Shown here: positions 1-4,983 of the stretch, piece after piece
Layout: every line of letters begins with the position of its first letter
How positions within the stretch are numbered: position 1 is the first letter of the stretch
Source of the DNA: Bacillota bacterium
Lineage (GTDB): Bacteria > Bacillota > Bacilli > Alicyclobacillales > SLC66
Reading direction: 5' to 3'
Length of the DNA: 5,009 bases
Assembly (NCBI GenBank): GCA_021821225.1
Contig: JAKACR010000224.1
Span: 1 to 5,009, forward strand
Position numbers and translations under genes: made by a program
The notes under the pieces: generated by a model
Told to the model about the DNA's origin: nothing
Seen by the model: only the letters and a program-made list of their open reading frames with translations
Databases searched by the model: none

Positions 1-378
1 GCTGTCGAGCACATCCGCGCTGCCCGCGCGGCTCGACGCGGCCCGGTTCCCGTGTTTGGCCGTCTTCAGGCCGGCCGCGGCCGCGACAAACGCGGCCGCT
101 GTCGAGATGTTGAACGTGCCCGCTCCGTCGCCGCCCGTGCCGCATGTGTCGACAACCGGGGCGCCGATCTCGTCCGGCATCCGACGCGCGTGTTCGCGCA
201 TCGCGCGCACGCTGCCCGTCAGTTCGTCCACCGTCTCGTCTTTTTGCCGCAGCAGCGTCAGGTACGCCGCTGTCTGCGCCGCGGTGGCCTGACCGTCCAT
301 CATGAAGTGCATGGCCTGTTCCGCGGTGTCTTCCGGCAAATCTTCCCCACGCGACAAGGCAAGCAGGATCTCTTTCAT
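1..378 (-). CDS. trpD: Anthranilate phosphoribosyltransferase TrpD (N-terminal part; runs off the left edge)
   Basis: TrpD transfers the phosphoribosyl group of PRPP to anthranilate, the second committed step of tryptophan synthesis, in the cytoplasm. Only the first 126 residues are present, of a usual 330-350. Residues about 3-65 are the helical N-terminal domain of the family. The glycine-rich PRPP-binding loop DTCGTGGDG lies at residues 77-85, followed by NISTAAAFVAAAAG and the conserved KHGNRAASSRAGSAD at 108-122. The start is placed at 378 because GGAGG at 390-386 lies 7 bases upstream. An in-frame ATG two codons earlier (384) is too close to that site. The frame stays open upstream to a stop at 555-553, but this stretch crosses the terminator and repeats and has no family resemblance. 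The gene is the first trp gene after a probable attenuator, and no trpE precedes it. The identification is secure; the length is unknown. Confidence 0.96.
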   Translation of the reverse strand, partial: MKEILLALSRGEDLPEDTAEQAMHFMMDGQATAAQTAAYLTLLRQKDETVDELTGSVRAMREHARRMPDEIGAPVVDTCGTGGDGAGTFNISTAAAFVAAAAGLKTAKHGNRAASSRAGSADVLDS

Positions 379-385
379 GGTCATT

Positions 386-390
386 CCTCC
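386..390 (-). promoter_or_regulatory. trpD ribosome binding site
   Basis: GGAGG on the minus strand lies 7 bases before the ATG at 378. It decides between two in-frame ATG codons, because the one at 384 would leave only one base of spacing. It is 9 bases past the end of the terminator's T-rich tail and outside the hairpin, so control here should act on transcription rather than by hiding this site. Confidence 0.8.
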
Positions 391-399
391 ACACGTCGC

Positions 400-439
400 A
401 AAATAGAAAAGCGAGAACCGAGGGAACCCCAGTTCTCGC
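400..439 (-). terminator. Intrinsic terminator before trpD (attenuator)
   Basis: On the minus strand, GCGAGAAC (439-432) pairs perfectly with GTTCTCGC (418-411). The helix continues inward through U·G, G-C, G·U, G-C and G-C pairs to a three-base loop at 426-424, giving a 13-bp stem. The T-rich run TTTTCTATTTT (410-400) follows directly. This is a textbook rho-independent terminator placed between promoter and structural gene, so trpD expression requires that it be avoided or read through. A competing structure is possible: CGTTCG (444-439) touches the terminator's 5' arm and can pair with either of two upstream CGAACG copies (454-449 or 530-525). The second copy lies just after the GAG array. 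I could not define a long, convincing antiterminator by hand. Confidence 0.88.
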
Positions 440-466
440 GAACGCAGCCGTTCGTAAGGCACGATT

Positions 467-504
467 TCACCATACAGGCACGAAATCACCATACAGGCAC
501 GAAA
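467..504 (-). repeat. Two tandem copies of a 19-nt repeat in the trp leader
   Basis: The plus-strand unit TCACCATACAGGCACGAAA occurs at 467-485 and again, identically, at 486-504. A degenerate third copy (448-466) keeps the part AAGGCACGA. The repeat lies between the triplet array and the terminator and lengthens that interval compared with B. subtilis. It carries no obvious dyad. It could be a replication-slippage duplication or a protein or RNA binding site; the sequence alone does not decide. Confidence 0.9.
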
Positions 505-531
505 CACCACGGCGCATGCTATGCCGTTCGT

Positions 532-581
532 CTCGACTCCACTCGGCTCCGCTCACGCGACTCTGGGTCGCCCCTATGCTC
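532..581 (-). promoter_or_regulatory. Putative TRAP (MtrB) binding site: array of (G/U)AG triplets
   Basis: Read on the minus strand, triplets start at 581 (GAG), 576 (TAG), 563, 554, 549, 544, 539 and 534 (all GAG). The last five follow an exact 5-nt period, GAG plus two other bases, and the first two share that spacing. TRAP is an 11-subunit ring that binds about 11 (G/U)AG repeats separated by 2-3 bases. Eight triplets over 50 bases is a somewhat incomplete but recognisable version. The gap between the second and fourth triplets contains a possible hairpin, GCGAC (571-567) with GTCGC (561-557). The array has almost no self-complementarity elsewhere, as expected of a single-stranded TRAP target. 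Position supports the call: downstream of a promoter, upstream of a terminator, before a trp gene. A chance GC-rich repeat remains possible. Confidence 0.62.
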
Positions 582-588
582 TGCAACA

Positions 589-631
589 GCGCCCGTCGCG
601 GCGGCTTCCCGCACGCGCACAGGAGACGCGC
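589..631 (-). promoter_or_regulatory. Possible 5' stem-loop of the trp leader
   Basis: On the minus strand GCGCGTC (631-625) can pair with GACGGGCGC (597-589), with two bulged G residues. A smaller inner hairpin, GCGG-GAAG-CCGC, lies within the loop. The structure would form near the predicted RNA 5' end and finish eight bases before the first GAG triplet. The B. subtilis trp leader also has a 5' stem-loop just before its TRAP site. GC-rich DNA yields such pairings easily, so this is a suggestion only. Confidence 0.35.
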
Positions 632-642
632 CATCTGCTGTT

Positions 643-672
643 ACTTTACTACGAATCCTCCAAACGGGTCAA
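643..672 (-). promoter_or_regulatory. Sigma-A-like promoter for the trp leader and trpD
   Basis: On the minus strand a -35 box TTGACC (672-667, 5 of 6 to consensus) is separated by 18 bases from a -10 box TAAAGT (648-643, 4 of 6). Transcription would start near 636, about 55 bases before the triplet array. The -35 box overlaps a short open frame that follows aroB, so the promoter is internal to a possible aroC-aroB read-through transcript. Confidence 0.55.
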
Positions 673-732
673 CATGGCTTTCCTCCATTTTCTTTCCTTC
701 ATTTGGATGGTGTCCATTTGGCTGGCGTTCAT
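649..732 (-). CDS. Doubtful 27-codon open frame between aroB and the trp promoter
   Basis: A minus-strand frame starts at ATG 732 and ends at TAG 651-649. It would encode a lysine- and methionine-rich 27-residue peptide with one tryptophan. No good ribosome binding site precedes the first ATG. An internal ATG at 675 does have GGAGG six bases upstream and would give only MLTRLEDS. The frame is overlapped by the -35 box of the trp promoter. It has no tandem Trp codons and precedes the predicted transcription start, so it is not a classical trp leader peptide. It is most likely not a gene, but is recorded because the internal ribosome binding site is good. Confidence 0.15.
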   Translation of the reverse strand: MNASQMDTIQMKERKWRKAMLTRLEDS

Positions 733-757
733 TGTGCCTGTGCGCAGGGCTTTGGCT

Positions 758-1885
758 TTACGAGGGCCGCAGGGCCGCCCGAACCAGGTGTTCATCCACC
801 GCTTTGACGATCTCCACCGCGCCCAGCCGGTGCGGCAGGACGAACGTGAGATTGCGCTTTTCCCCTTTTTTGTCCAGCCGCATGCGGTCGATGATCGCAT
901 CCTCCACATCCGGAGAAAAAGCGGCGCTCGGCCATTCTACTGGCAATCCGCACGCGCAAAGCGCCGCGCGAAGGCGCATTTCCAGCGCATCGTCGGCCAT
1001 CCCGAGCAGCCGCGCAAGGCGCGTCTCCACCACCATGCCGACGGCCACCGCCGCTCCGTGCAGCAGCGCGCCGAGAAATTGCGCTTCCACCGCATGGCCG
1101 ACCGTGTGGCCAAAATTGAGAATTGCGCGCAGCCCGGCCTCCCGTTCGTCAATTGCCACCACATCCGCCTTGACGCGGCAGGAACGAAGGAGCAGATCTG
1201 TCATCAGCTCCGGATCGTCGGCGAGCAGGCGCGCCGCATGCTGTTCAATAAACTCAAACAGTGCGGGGTCCCGGATCACGCCATGCTTGACCGCTTCTGC
1301 CAGTCCGTTTGCCAGTTGGTCTGGCGGCAGCGTCCGGAGCGCCAGGACATCGTACAGCACGAGGCGCGGCGCGTGAAATGCGCCGACCAGATTCTTGCCT
1401 TCCGGCAGATTGACGCCGACTTTCCCGCCGATGCTCGAATCGTGTGCGAGCAGCGTGGTCGGCATCTGCACAAAGCGGACGCCGCGCATGTACGTGGCAG
1501 CCACAAACCCGGCGAGATCCCCCACCACGCCCCCGCCCAAGGCGACGACCAGCGACTTGCGGTCAAGTCCCGCGCGCACGCACTCTTCGTACAGTTGCAC
1601 GGCCTGCGCAAAGGATTTGGACGATTCCCCCGCGGGCACAACCGCCGTCGTAACCTGCGCAAACGCCCTGGACAGCGCAGTTTCCACGCGGCTGGCGTAA
1701 CCGAGCGCCGCGACCGTCTCGTCCGCGACGATCAAAACGGCGGTCGCATCGCCCGCCGCCTCGCGCACGTACACGTGCGCCTCATCCAGGACGCCCGCTC
1801 CGATCACGACCTGGTACTCTCCCGTCGAGGCAGGTACCGCAAGTGTTGCCGGCTCGGCGTGTCCTGCATGTTCCCCTGTGTTCAT
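758..1885 (-). CDS. aroB: 3-dehydroquinate synthase AroB
   Basis: AroB converts DAHP to 3-dehydroquinate, the second step of the shikimate pathway, using NAD+ and a divalent metal in the cytoplasm. The 375-residue product is slightly long for the family because of a short extra N-terminus. The NAD-binding loop GGGVVGDLAGF is at residues 117-127. PTTLLAHDSSIGGKVGVN (142-159) is the Bacillus-type active-site segment, followed by GKNLVGAF. Likely metal ligands are Glu197 (in EAVKHGVI), His260 (in NFGHTVGH) and His276 (in HGAAVAVGM). The start at 1885 follows AAGGAGG at 1904-1898, a long 12-base spacing, with a second weaker AAGG at 1896-1893. It begins 43 bases after the aroC stop and is probably co-transcribed with it. 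No convincing terminator follows its stop codon. Confidence 0.97.
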   Translation of the reverse strand: MNTGEHAGHAEPATLAVPASTGEYQVVIGAGVLDEAHVYVREAAGDATAVLIVADETVAALGYASRVETALSRAFAQVTTAVVPAGESSKSFAQAVQLYEECVRAGLDRKSLVVALGGGVVGDLAGFVAATYMRGVRFVQMPTTLLAHDSSIGGKVGVNLPEGKNLVGAFHAPRLVLYDVLALRTLPPDQLANGLAEAVKHGVIRDPALFEFIEQHAARLLADDPELMTDLLLRSCRVKADVVAIDEREAGLRAILNFGHTVGHAVEAQFLGALLHGAAVAVGMVVETRLARLLGMADDALEMRLRAALCACGLPVEWPSAAFSPDVEDAIIDRMRLDKKGEKRNLTFVLPHRLGAVEIVKAVDEHLVRAALRPS

Positions 1886-1928
1886 CGCAGCGCCTTGCCT
1901 CCTTTTATGAGGTTGTCGGACACGCTCT

Positions 1929-3119
1929 TTATGGCCGTCCTGTTGCGCGGGTGCGCTGCGCCACGCGGTCCAGATAACCTTTTACATTGCGCTGCATTTC
2001 CGTCAGCGAGTCGCCGCCAAACTTCTCCACGAACGCCTCCGCCAGCACCCATGCCAGCACATTCTCCCCCACCACGGCGGCTGCCGGAGCCGCGCACGCG
2101 TCCGAACGTTCAATGGTCGCCAGGTAGGGCTCCTTCGTCGCGAGATCGATGCTCGGCAACGGCTTGTACAGTGTGGGGATCGGTTTCATCGCCGCGCGCA
2201 CGACGATCGGCTCCCCGTTGGATACGCCGCCTTCGACGCCGCCCGCGCCGTTTGTCGGGCGGTAAAAACCGCGTGCGCCATCGTGCAGGATCGCGTCGTG
2301 CACCTCCGAACCGGGCCGACGCGCCGCCTCAAACCCGAGTCCGATCTCCACGCCCTTGATCGCCTGGATGCCCATCATGGCGCCCGCGATCCGCGCGTCA
2401 AGCCGCCTGTCCGGCATGGCGTACGTGCCGAGTCCGACTGGAACGCCTGTTGCGACCACTTCAAAAATTCCGCCGAGCGTGTTGCCCTCCTGCTTTGCGC
2501 GGTCGATGGCGGCGACCATTTGCACCTGCGCCGCCGGATCGGCCGTGCGCACTGCGGATGCCTCCGCGCGCGCGGCCACCTCCTCGTGCGGCAGGCCGGA
2601 CAGCGCCGAGTCATCGACCGTGACCGTTCCGATCCGGACGATGTGCGCGTACAGCAAGATGCCGAACTGCGCAAGCAACTGCCGCGCCACCGCGCCGACG
2701 GCGACGAGCGTTGCCGTGTTGCGCGCGCTTGCCCGCTCCAGAGCGTTTCGTACATCGTCAAATTCATATTTGAGTGCTCCGGGCAAATCCGCGTGTCCCG
2801 GTCGCGGCTTTGTCACCGGTTGGATATCCGCTGGCTCGTCCGCGGTTGGCGACATGCGGTCCTCCCAGTGGCTGTGATCCCGATTGACGATCGTCAGCGC
2901 GAGCGGCGTCCCGAGTGTTTTGCGAAAGCGCAGACCCGCCGTGATGTCCGCCCGGTCCGATTCGATTTTCATCCGATATCCGCGCCCGTGTCCCTGCTGG
3001 CGCCGCCACAACTGATGGTTGATCTGCTCCGGGTCCAGGGGAAGTCCCGCAGGCAGTCCTTCGATGATGGCTGAAAGTGCTGGCCCGTGCGATTCTCCTG
3101 CCGTCAAGTAGCGCAACAT
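1929..3119 (-). CDS. aroC: Chorismate synthase AroC
   Basis: AroC eliminates phosphate from EPSP to make chorismate, the last shikimate-pathway step and branch point for tryptophan, phenylalanine, tyrosine and folate. It needs reduced FMN. The 396-residue length is normal for the family. Visible signatures are AGESHGPAL near the N-terminus (invariant His11), RPGHADLPGALKY around His110, ERASAR at 128-133, GGVEGGVSNGEPI at 293-305, MKPIPTL, and ERSDACAAPAAAVV at 337-350. The usual SARET motif reads SARNT here (Asn134). ATG 3119 is chosen because the protein then starts MLRYLTAGESHG as in homologues, with AAGGGG at 3136-3131. A TTG at 3161 would add 14 unconserved residues. A sigma-A-like promoter lies about 60 bases upstream. 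Some Bacillus literature calls this gene aroF. Confidence 0.97.
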   Translation of the reverse strand: MLRYLTAGESHGPALSAIIEGLPAGLPLDPEQINHQLWRRQQGHGRGYRMKIESDRADITAGLRFRKTLGTPLALTIVNRDHSHWEDRMSPTADEPADIQPVTKPRPGHADLPGALKYEFDDVRNALERASARNTATLVAVGAVARQLLAQFGILLYAHIVRIGTVTVDDSALSGLPHEEVAARAEASAVRTADPAAQVQMVAAIDRAKQEGNTLGGIFEVVATGVPVGLGTYAMPDRRLDARIAGAMMGIQAIKGVEIGLGFEAARRPGSEVHDAILHDGARGFYRPTNGAGGVEGGVSNGEPIVVRAAMKPIPTLYKPLPSIDLATKEPYLATIERSDACAAPAAAVVGENVLAWVLAEAFVEKFGGDSLTEMQRNVKGYLDRVAQRTRATGRP

Positions 3120-3181
3120 GTCGTCTGTGTCCCCTTGTGTCTCGCGACCGGTGCTCGCCAAATGGCGGCTGTACGATTCTT

Positions 3182-3210
3182 ATTATACTATCTTGGACAT
3201 ACTCTGCCAG
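3182..3210 (-). promoter_or_regulatory. Sigma-A-like promoter for aroC-aroB
   Basis: On the minus strand a perfect -10 box TATAAT (3187-3182) is preceded, after 17 bases, by CTGGCA (3210-3205, 4 of 6 to TTGACA). Predicted transcription starts near 3175, leaving about 55 untranslated bases before aroC. The surrounding sequence is AT-richer than the genes. A perfect dyad (3208-3220) covers part of the -35 box, which suggests an operator. Confidence 0.7.
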
Positions 3211-3220
3211 ACAATGTCTG
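3208..3220. promoter_or_regulatory. Operator-like dyad over the aroC -35 box
   Basis: CAGACA-A-TGTCTG is a perfect 6-bp dyad around a single central base. It overlaps the -35 box of the aroC promoter by three bases. The heptamer CTGCCAG occurs at 3204-3210 and again at 3221-3227, 17 bases apart. The position suits a repressor or an activator site. I do not recognise it as the site of a known regulator. Confidence 0.35.
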
Positions 3221-3227
3221 CTGCCAG

Positions 3228-3300
3228 CCGTCGCCGTGCCCTATGCCCTCTGCTCGGACACCGCTTCGCTAAACTCGCCGGGCACAGGGCACGGCGACGG
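3228..3300. repeat. 73-bp inverted repeat with 21-bp arms upstream of aroC
   Basis: The left arm (3228-3248) begins CCGTCGCCGTGCCC. The right arm (3280-3300) is its reverse complement at 20 of 21 positions. The single mismatch becomes a G·U pair in minus-strand RNA, so all 21 positions could pair there. The 31-base centre (3249-3279) contains GCTCGG and ACCGCTTCGCT. No T-run follows on the minus strand, so it is not a standard terminator for the upstream gene. It ends 17 bases before the aroC -35 box. It may be an intergenic palindromic repeat or small non-autonomous element, a transcript-stabilising hairpin, or a regulatory site. No target-site duplication was evident. Confidence 0.85.
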
Positions 3301-3320
3301 TCCAGCGAACCCTACCCCTT

Positions 3321-3349
3321 AAGGCGGAACCCGCCGGGGCGTTCCCCGC
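3321..3349 (-). terminator. GC-rich hairpins after the pseudouridine synthase gene (weak terminator candidate)
   Basis: Immediately after the stop codon on the minus strand lie GGGG-AACG-CCCC (3347-3336) and GGCGG-GTT-CCGCC (3335-3323). Alternative pairing of GGAAC (3345-3341) with GTTCC (3330-3326) is also possible. Only TT follows the second stem, then AAGG, so the poly-U tail of an intrinsic terminator is missing. Together with the large inverted repeat downstream this could stop or protect the transcript, but efficient termination is not shown. Confidence 0.35.
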
Positions 3350-4234
3350 TCACGTCGTCAGTTCTTCCAGCAAGCGGGCCAGATCTTCCGGCAGTCCCGT
3401 GCGCACGGACACCCACGCGCCCGTGGCCGGATGGGGAAATGCCAGACGCCCTGCGTGCAGCGCCTGGCGCGACAGGCGTTCGTGCGGCAGGCCGTACAGA
3501 CAGTCGCCGATCACCGGATGCCCGATGGAAGCGGCGTGGACGCGAATCTGATGCGTCCGGCCCGTTTCCAGGCGTGCGCGAACGAGACTGACGTCGTCCG
3601 CGGGAAATGCGGCGAGCAGGACAAAGTGCGTGACAGCCTGCTTTCCGGCCGGATCGACGATCCGCCTGATGCGCTGCCCCGGCGCGACGGCGATGGGCAG
3701 GTCCACCTCAATCCGCGCATGCGCAAGACGGCTGGCGAGAAACGCCCAGTACTCCCGTATGATTTCCCGCCGCACAAGGGCCTGCGTGAGTCGGTCGTGC
3801 GCCAGCTTGTGTTTGGAGAACAGCACCAGGCCGGACGTATCGCGGTCCAGTCGGTGCAAGGGGCGCGCATGTCCGCTTCCACCCACATGATGGCGCACCG
3901 CCGAAAGCAGTGTGCCCGTGCGCTCCCGTCCGGTTGGATGAACCAGCACGCCGGCCGACTTGTCGGCGACAAGCGCGTGTTCGTCTTCCCACACGACCCG
4001 CAGCGGAAGGTCTTCCGCCTCCACGCCCGGCGCGGTTTCTTCGGCTGGCAGCACCGTCACGCGATCGCCCGCACACACACGACTGGTCAGGTACACGGAC
4101 CGTCCGTTGACCAGAATTTTTTCCTGTTCAATCAACTGTCTGCGCAACCGGCGACTAAGTCCAAGCGGGCGCAGGACTGCCTTGAGCATCAGTCCCTCCT
4201 GTTCCGGCGCGATCAAGCGATCGAAATACAGCAA
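3350..4234 (-). CDS. RluA/RluD-family RNA pseudouridine synthase
   Basis: The enzyme isomerises uridine to pseudouridine in RNA, most likely 23S rRNA as for RluD-type members. The exact target cannot be read from sequence. An S4-like RNA-binding domain spans residues about 12-62 (SRRLRRQLIEQEKILVNG and AGDRVTV). The catalytic domain carries HRLDRDTSG at 127-135 with catalytic Asp130, then RLETGRTHQIRVH at 221-233 and GHPVIGDCLYG at 238-248. The start is uncertain. TTG at 4234, with AAAGGCGG eight bases upstream, gives 294 residues and an N-terminus (PEQEGLMLKAVL) resembling the EGxxLxxxL of homologues. ATG at 4189 has a stronger AGGAGG five bases upstream and would give 279 residues with the S4 domain nearly whole. 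The gene points the same way as aroC, but hairpins and a separate aroC promoter intervene. Confidence 0.92.
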   Translation of the reverse strand: MLYFDRLIAPEQEGLMLKAVLRPLGLSRRLRRQLIEQEKILVNGRSVYLTSRVCAGDRVTVLPAEETAPGVEAEDLPLRVVWEDEHALVADKSAGVLVHPTGRERTGTLLSAVRHHVGGSGHARPLHRLDRDTSGLVLFSKHKLAHDRLTQALVRREIIREYWAFLASRLAHARIEVDLPIAVAPGQRIRRIVDPAGKQAVTHFVLLAAFPADDVSLVRARLETGRTHQIRVHAASIGHPVIGDCLYGLPHERLSRQALHAGRLAFPHPATGAWVSVRTGLPEDLARLLEELTT

Positions 4235-4307
4235 GAGAACTTCCGCCTTTCGCCCCGGAGGGATAGGAAATGAGCCGGGGGCATGTCTTTGTAAAGAGTG
4301 CGTATCG

Positions 4308-4313
4308 TATAAT
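4308..4313 (+). promoter_or_regulatory. -10 box of a promoter for the membrane-protein gene
   Basis: A perfect TATAAT lies 18 bases before the AGGAGG of the downstream gene, so transcription would start near 4320. No good -35 box sits 16-18 bases upstream. TTGTAA at 4289-4294 is spaced by only 13 bases. The promoter may be activator-dependent or use another sigma factor. For the opposite gene, TTTACA at 4318-4313 on the minus strand is a possible but poorly partnered -35 box. Confidence 0.45.
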
Positions 4314-4330
4314 GTAAAAATGGCGATCGC

Positions 4331-4336
4331 AGGAGG
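4331..4336 (+). promoter_or_regulatory. Ribosome binding site of the membrane-protein gene
   Basis: AGGAGG is followed by eight bases and the ATG at 4345, which fixes the start. A nearer ATG at 4338 is in another frame and only one base from this site. Confidence 0.85.
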
Positions 4337-4344
4337 ATGCGTTT

Positions 4345-4983
4345 ATGGGAACTGTGCGAAACGCTCGACAGCAGGGCGGCGCGGCCGCAGGAAAGCGTCG
4401 CTTCGGCCTGGCCTTTGTCGCGGGAATGCTTTCGGGCGTTCTTGTCACGCTTGGATGCGCTGCTGCCGGCGGATACGCCGCCTACCGCTATCTGAATGCG
4501 CAGGCTGCGCAAAACGCCGTTTTTGCCAATTCTCCCGCGCCGTCCACAGGAGGCGGACAGGTTCAGATGTACTTCCCGCTGGAGCGGTTTCTCGCGTGGC
4601 GCTCCACGCCGGCGCTGCAACTCGGCATGCGGGGAAATCGCGTCTTCGTCAGCCTCTCCACCGCCGTGGTCCCCTCGCTGAACTTCAATGTGCGTGTGGA
4701 GATTTTCGGCGATCCGACCGTCTGGCGCCATGATTTCACGCTGACGCATGTGACGGGCTATGTCGATCACATCCCGCTTCCCGCCAAACTGCTCCTGACC
4801 GCCATCGCCGCCAAGGGAAGCCAGTACGGCGTTCATGTGAACAACGCACGCGATTCGCTCTACATCGTGCGCAACACAGGCCAGTATGAACTCGTGGGCT
4901 ACGACGCGGCCACGCGCGATCTGATCATCTCGCTTCCCGCACAGACCGTGCTGCGCGCGGCCGACAACCGGGCGCCGCTCTGA
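4345..4983 (+). CDS. Membrane-anchored protein, possibly YpmS/DUF2140-like
   Basis: The 212-residue product has a basic N-terminus (residues 1-19, RNARQQGGAAAGKRR), then one hydrophobic segment at about 20-46, which predicts a single membrane anchor with the rest outside the cell. A cysteine at 38 lies inside this segment, but TLGC is a poor lipobox and the hydrophobic run continues past it, so a lipoprotein is less likely. A Pro/Gly linker follows (63-72). The rest looks like a beta-rich domain: VFVSLSTAVVPSLNFNVRVEIFG (100-122), then HIPLPAKLLLTAI (142-154) and a final strand LIISLP (193-198). The order 'FG..., LPLP-like segment, final strand' recalls B. subtilis YpmS (DUF2140), whose role is poorly known. 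The resemblance is from memory and only moderate. The gene is divergent from the pseudouridine synthase gene and has its own ribosome binding site. The coding call is strong; the family is tentative. Confidence 0.82.
   Translation: MGTVRNARQQGGAAAGKRRFGLAFVAGMLSGVLVTLGCAAAGGYAAYRYLNAQAAQNAVFANSPAPSTGGGQVQMYFPLERFLAWRSTPALQLGMRGNRVFVSLSTAVVPSLNFNVRVEIFGDPTVWRHDFTLTHVTGYVDHIPLPAKLLLTAIAAKGSQYGVHVNNARDSLYIVRNTGQYELVGYDAATRDLIISLPAQTVLRAADNRAPL

Larger units (their letters stand above)
379..636 (-). promoter_or_regulatory. trp leader transcript region (putative attenuation leader of trpD)
   Basis: This is the untranslated region from the predicted transcription start (about 636) to trpD. In transcription order it holds a possible 5' stem-loop (631-589), a GAG/UAG triplet array (581-532), a tandem repeat (504-467), a small hairpin CGAACG-GCTG-CGTTCG (454-439) and an intrinsic terminator (439-400). 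The order matches a TRAP-regulated trp leader of the Bacillus type. There, Trp-loaded TRAP wraps RNA around itself at (G/U)AG repeats, prevents an antiterminator and lets the terminator form. I saw no T-box consensus and no leader peptide with clustered Trp codons, so the other two common trp attenuation mechanisms are not supported. The layout is visible in the sequence; the mechanism is inferred. Confidence 0.65.

Noticed and set aside
439..454. CGAACG/CGTTCG dyad as a possible LexA (SOS) box
   Set aside because: The Bacillus box has four bases between CGAAC and GTTCG; here there are six. The dyad fits better as an RNA hairpin of the leader.
448..504. CRISPR-like repeats
   Set aside because: The units are directly adjacent with no spacers and only two copies are intact.
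379..636. T-box riboswitch for trp control
   Set aside because: No match to the conserved T-box antiterminator segment (GGUGGNACCGCG type) was found before the terminator.
649..732. Trp leader peptide for ribosome-stalling attenuation
   Set aside because: The frame has a single Trp codon, no tandem Trp codons, and lies upstream of the predicted transcription start.
521..2359. 612-codon plus-strand open frame opposite aroB and part of aroC
   Set aside because: It is antisense to two clearly conserved enzymes. Its arginine- and histidine-rich product is typical of a shadow frame in GC-rich DNA, and no ribosome binding site or family motif is visible.
4252..4282. GCCCCGG...CCGGGGGC hairpin between the divergent genes as a terminator
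   Set aside because: The six-base stem has a 16-base loop and no T-run on either strand, and it lies upstream of both genes. It is more likely a chance pairing or a minor leader hairpin.
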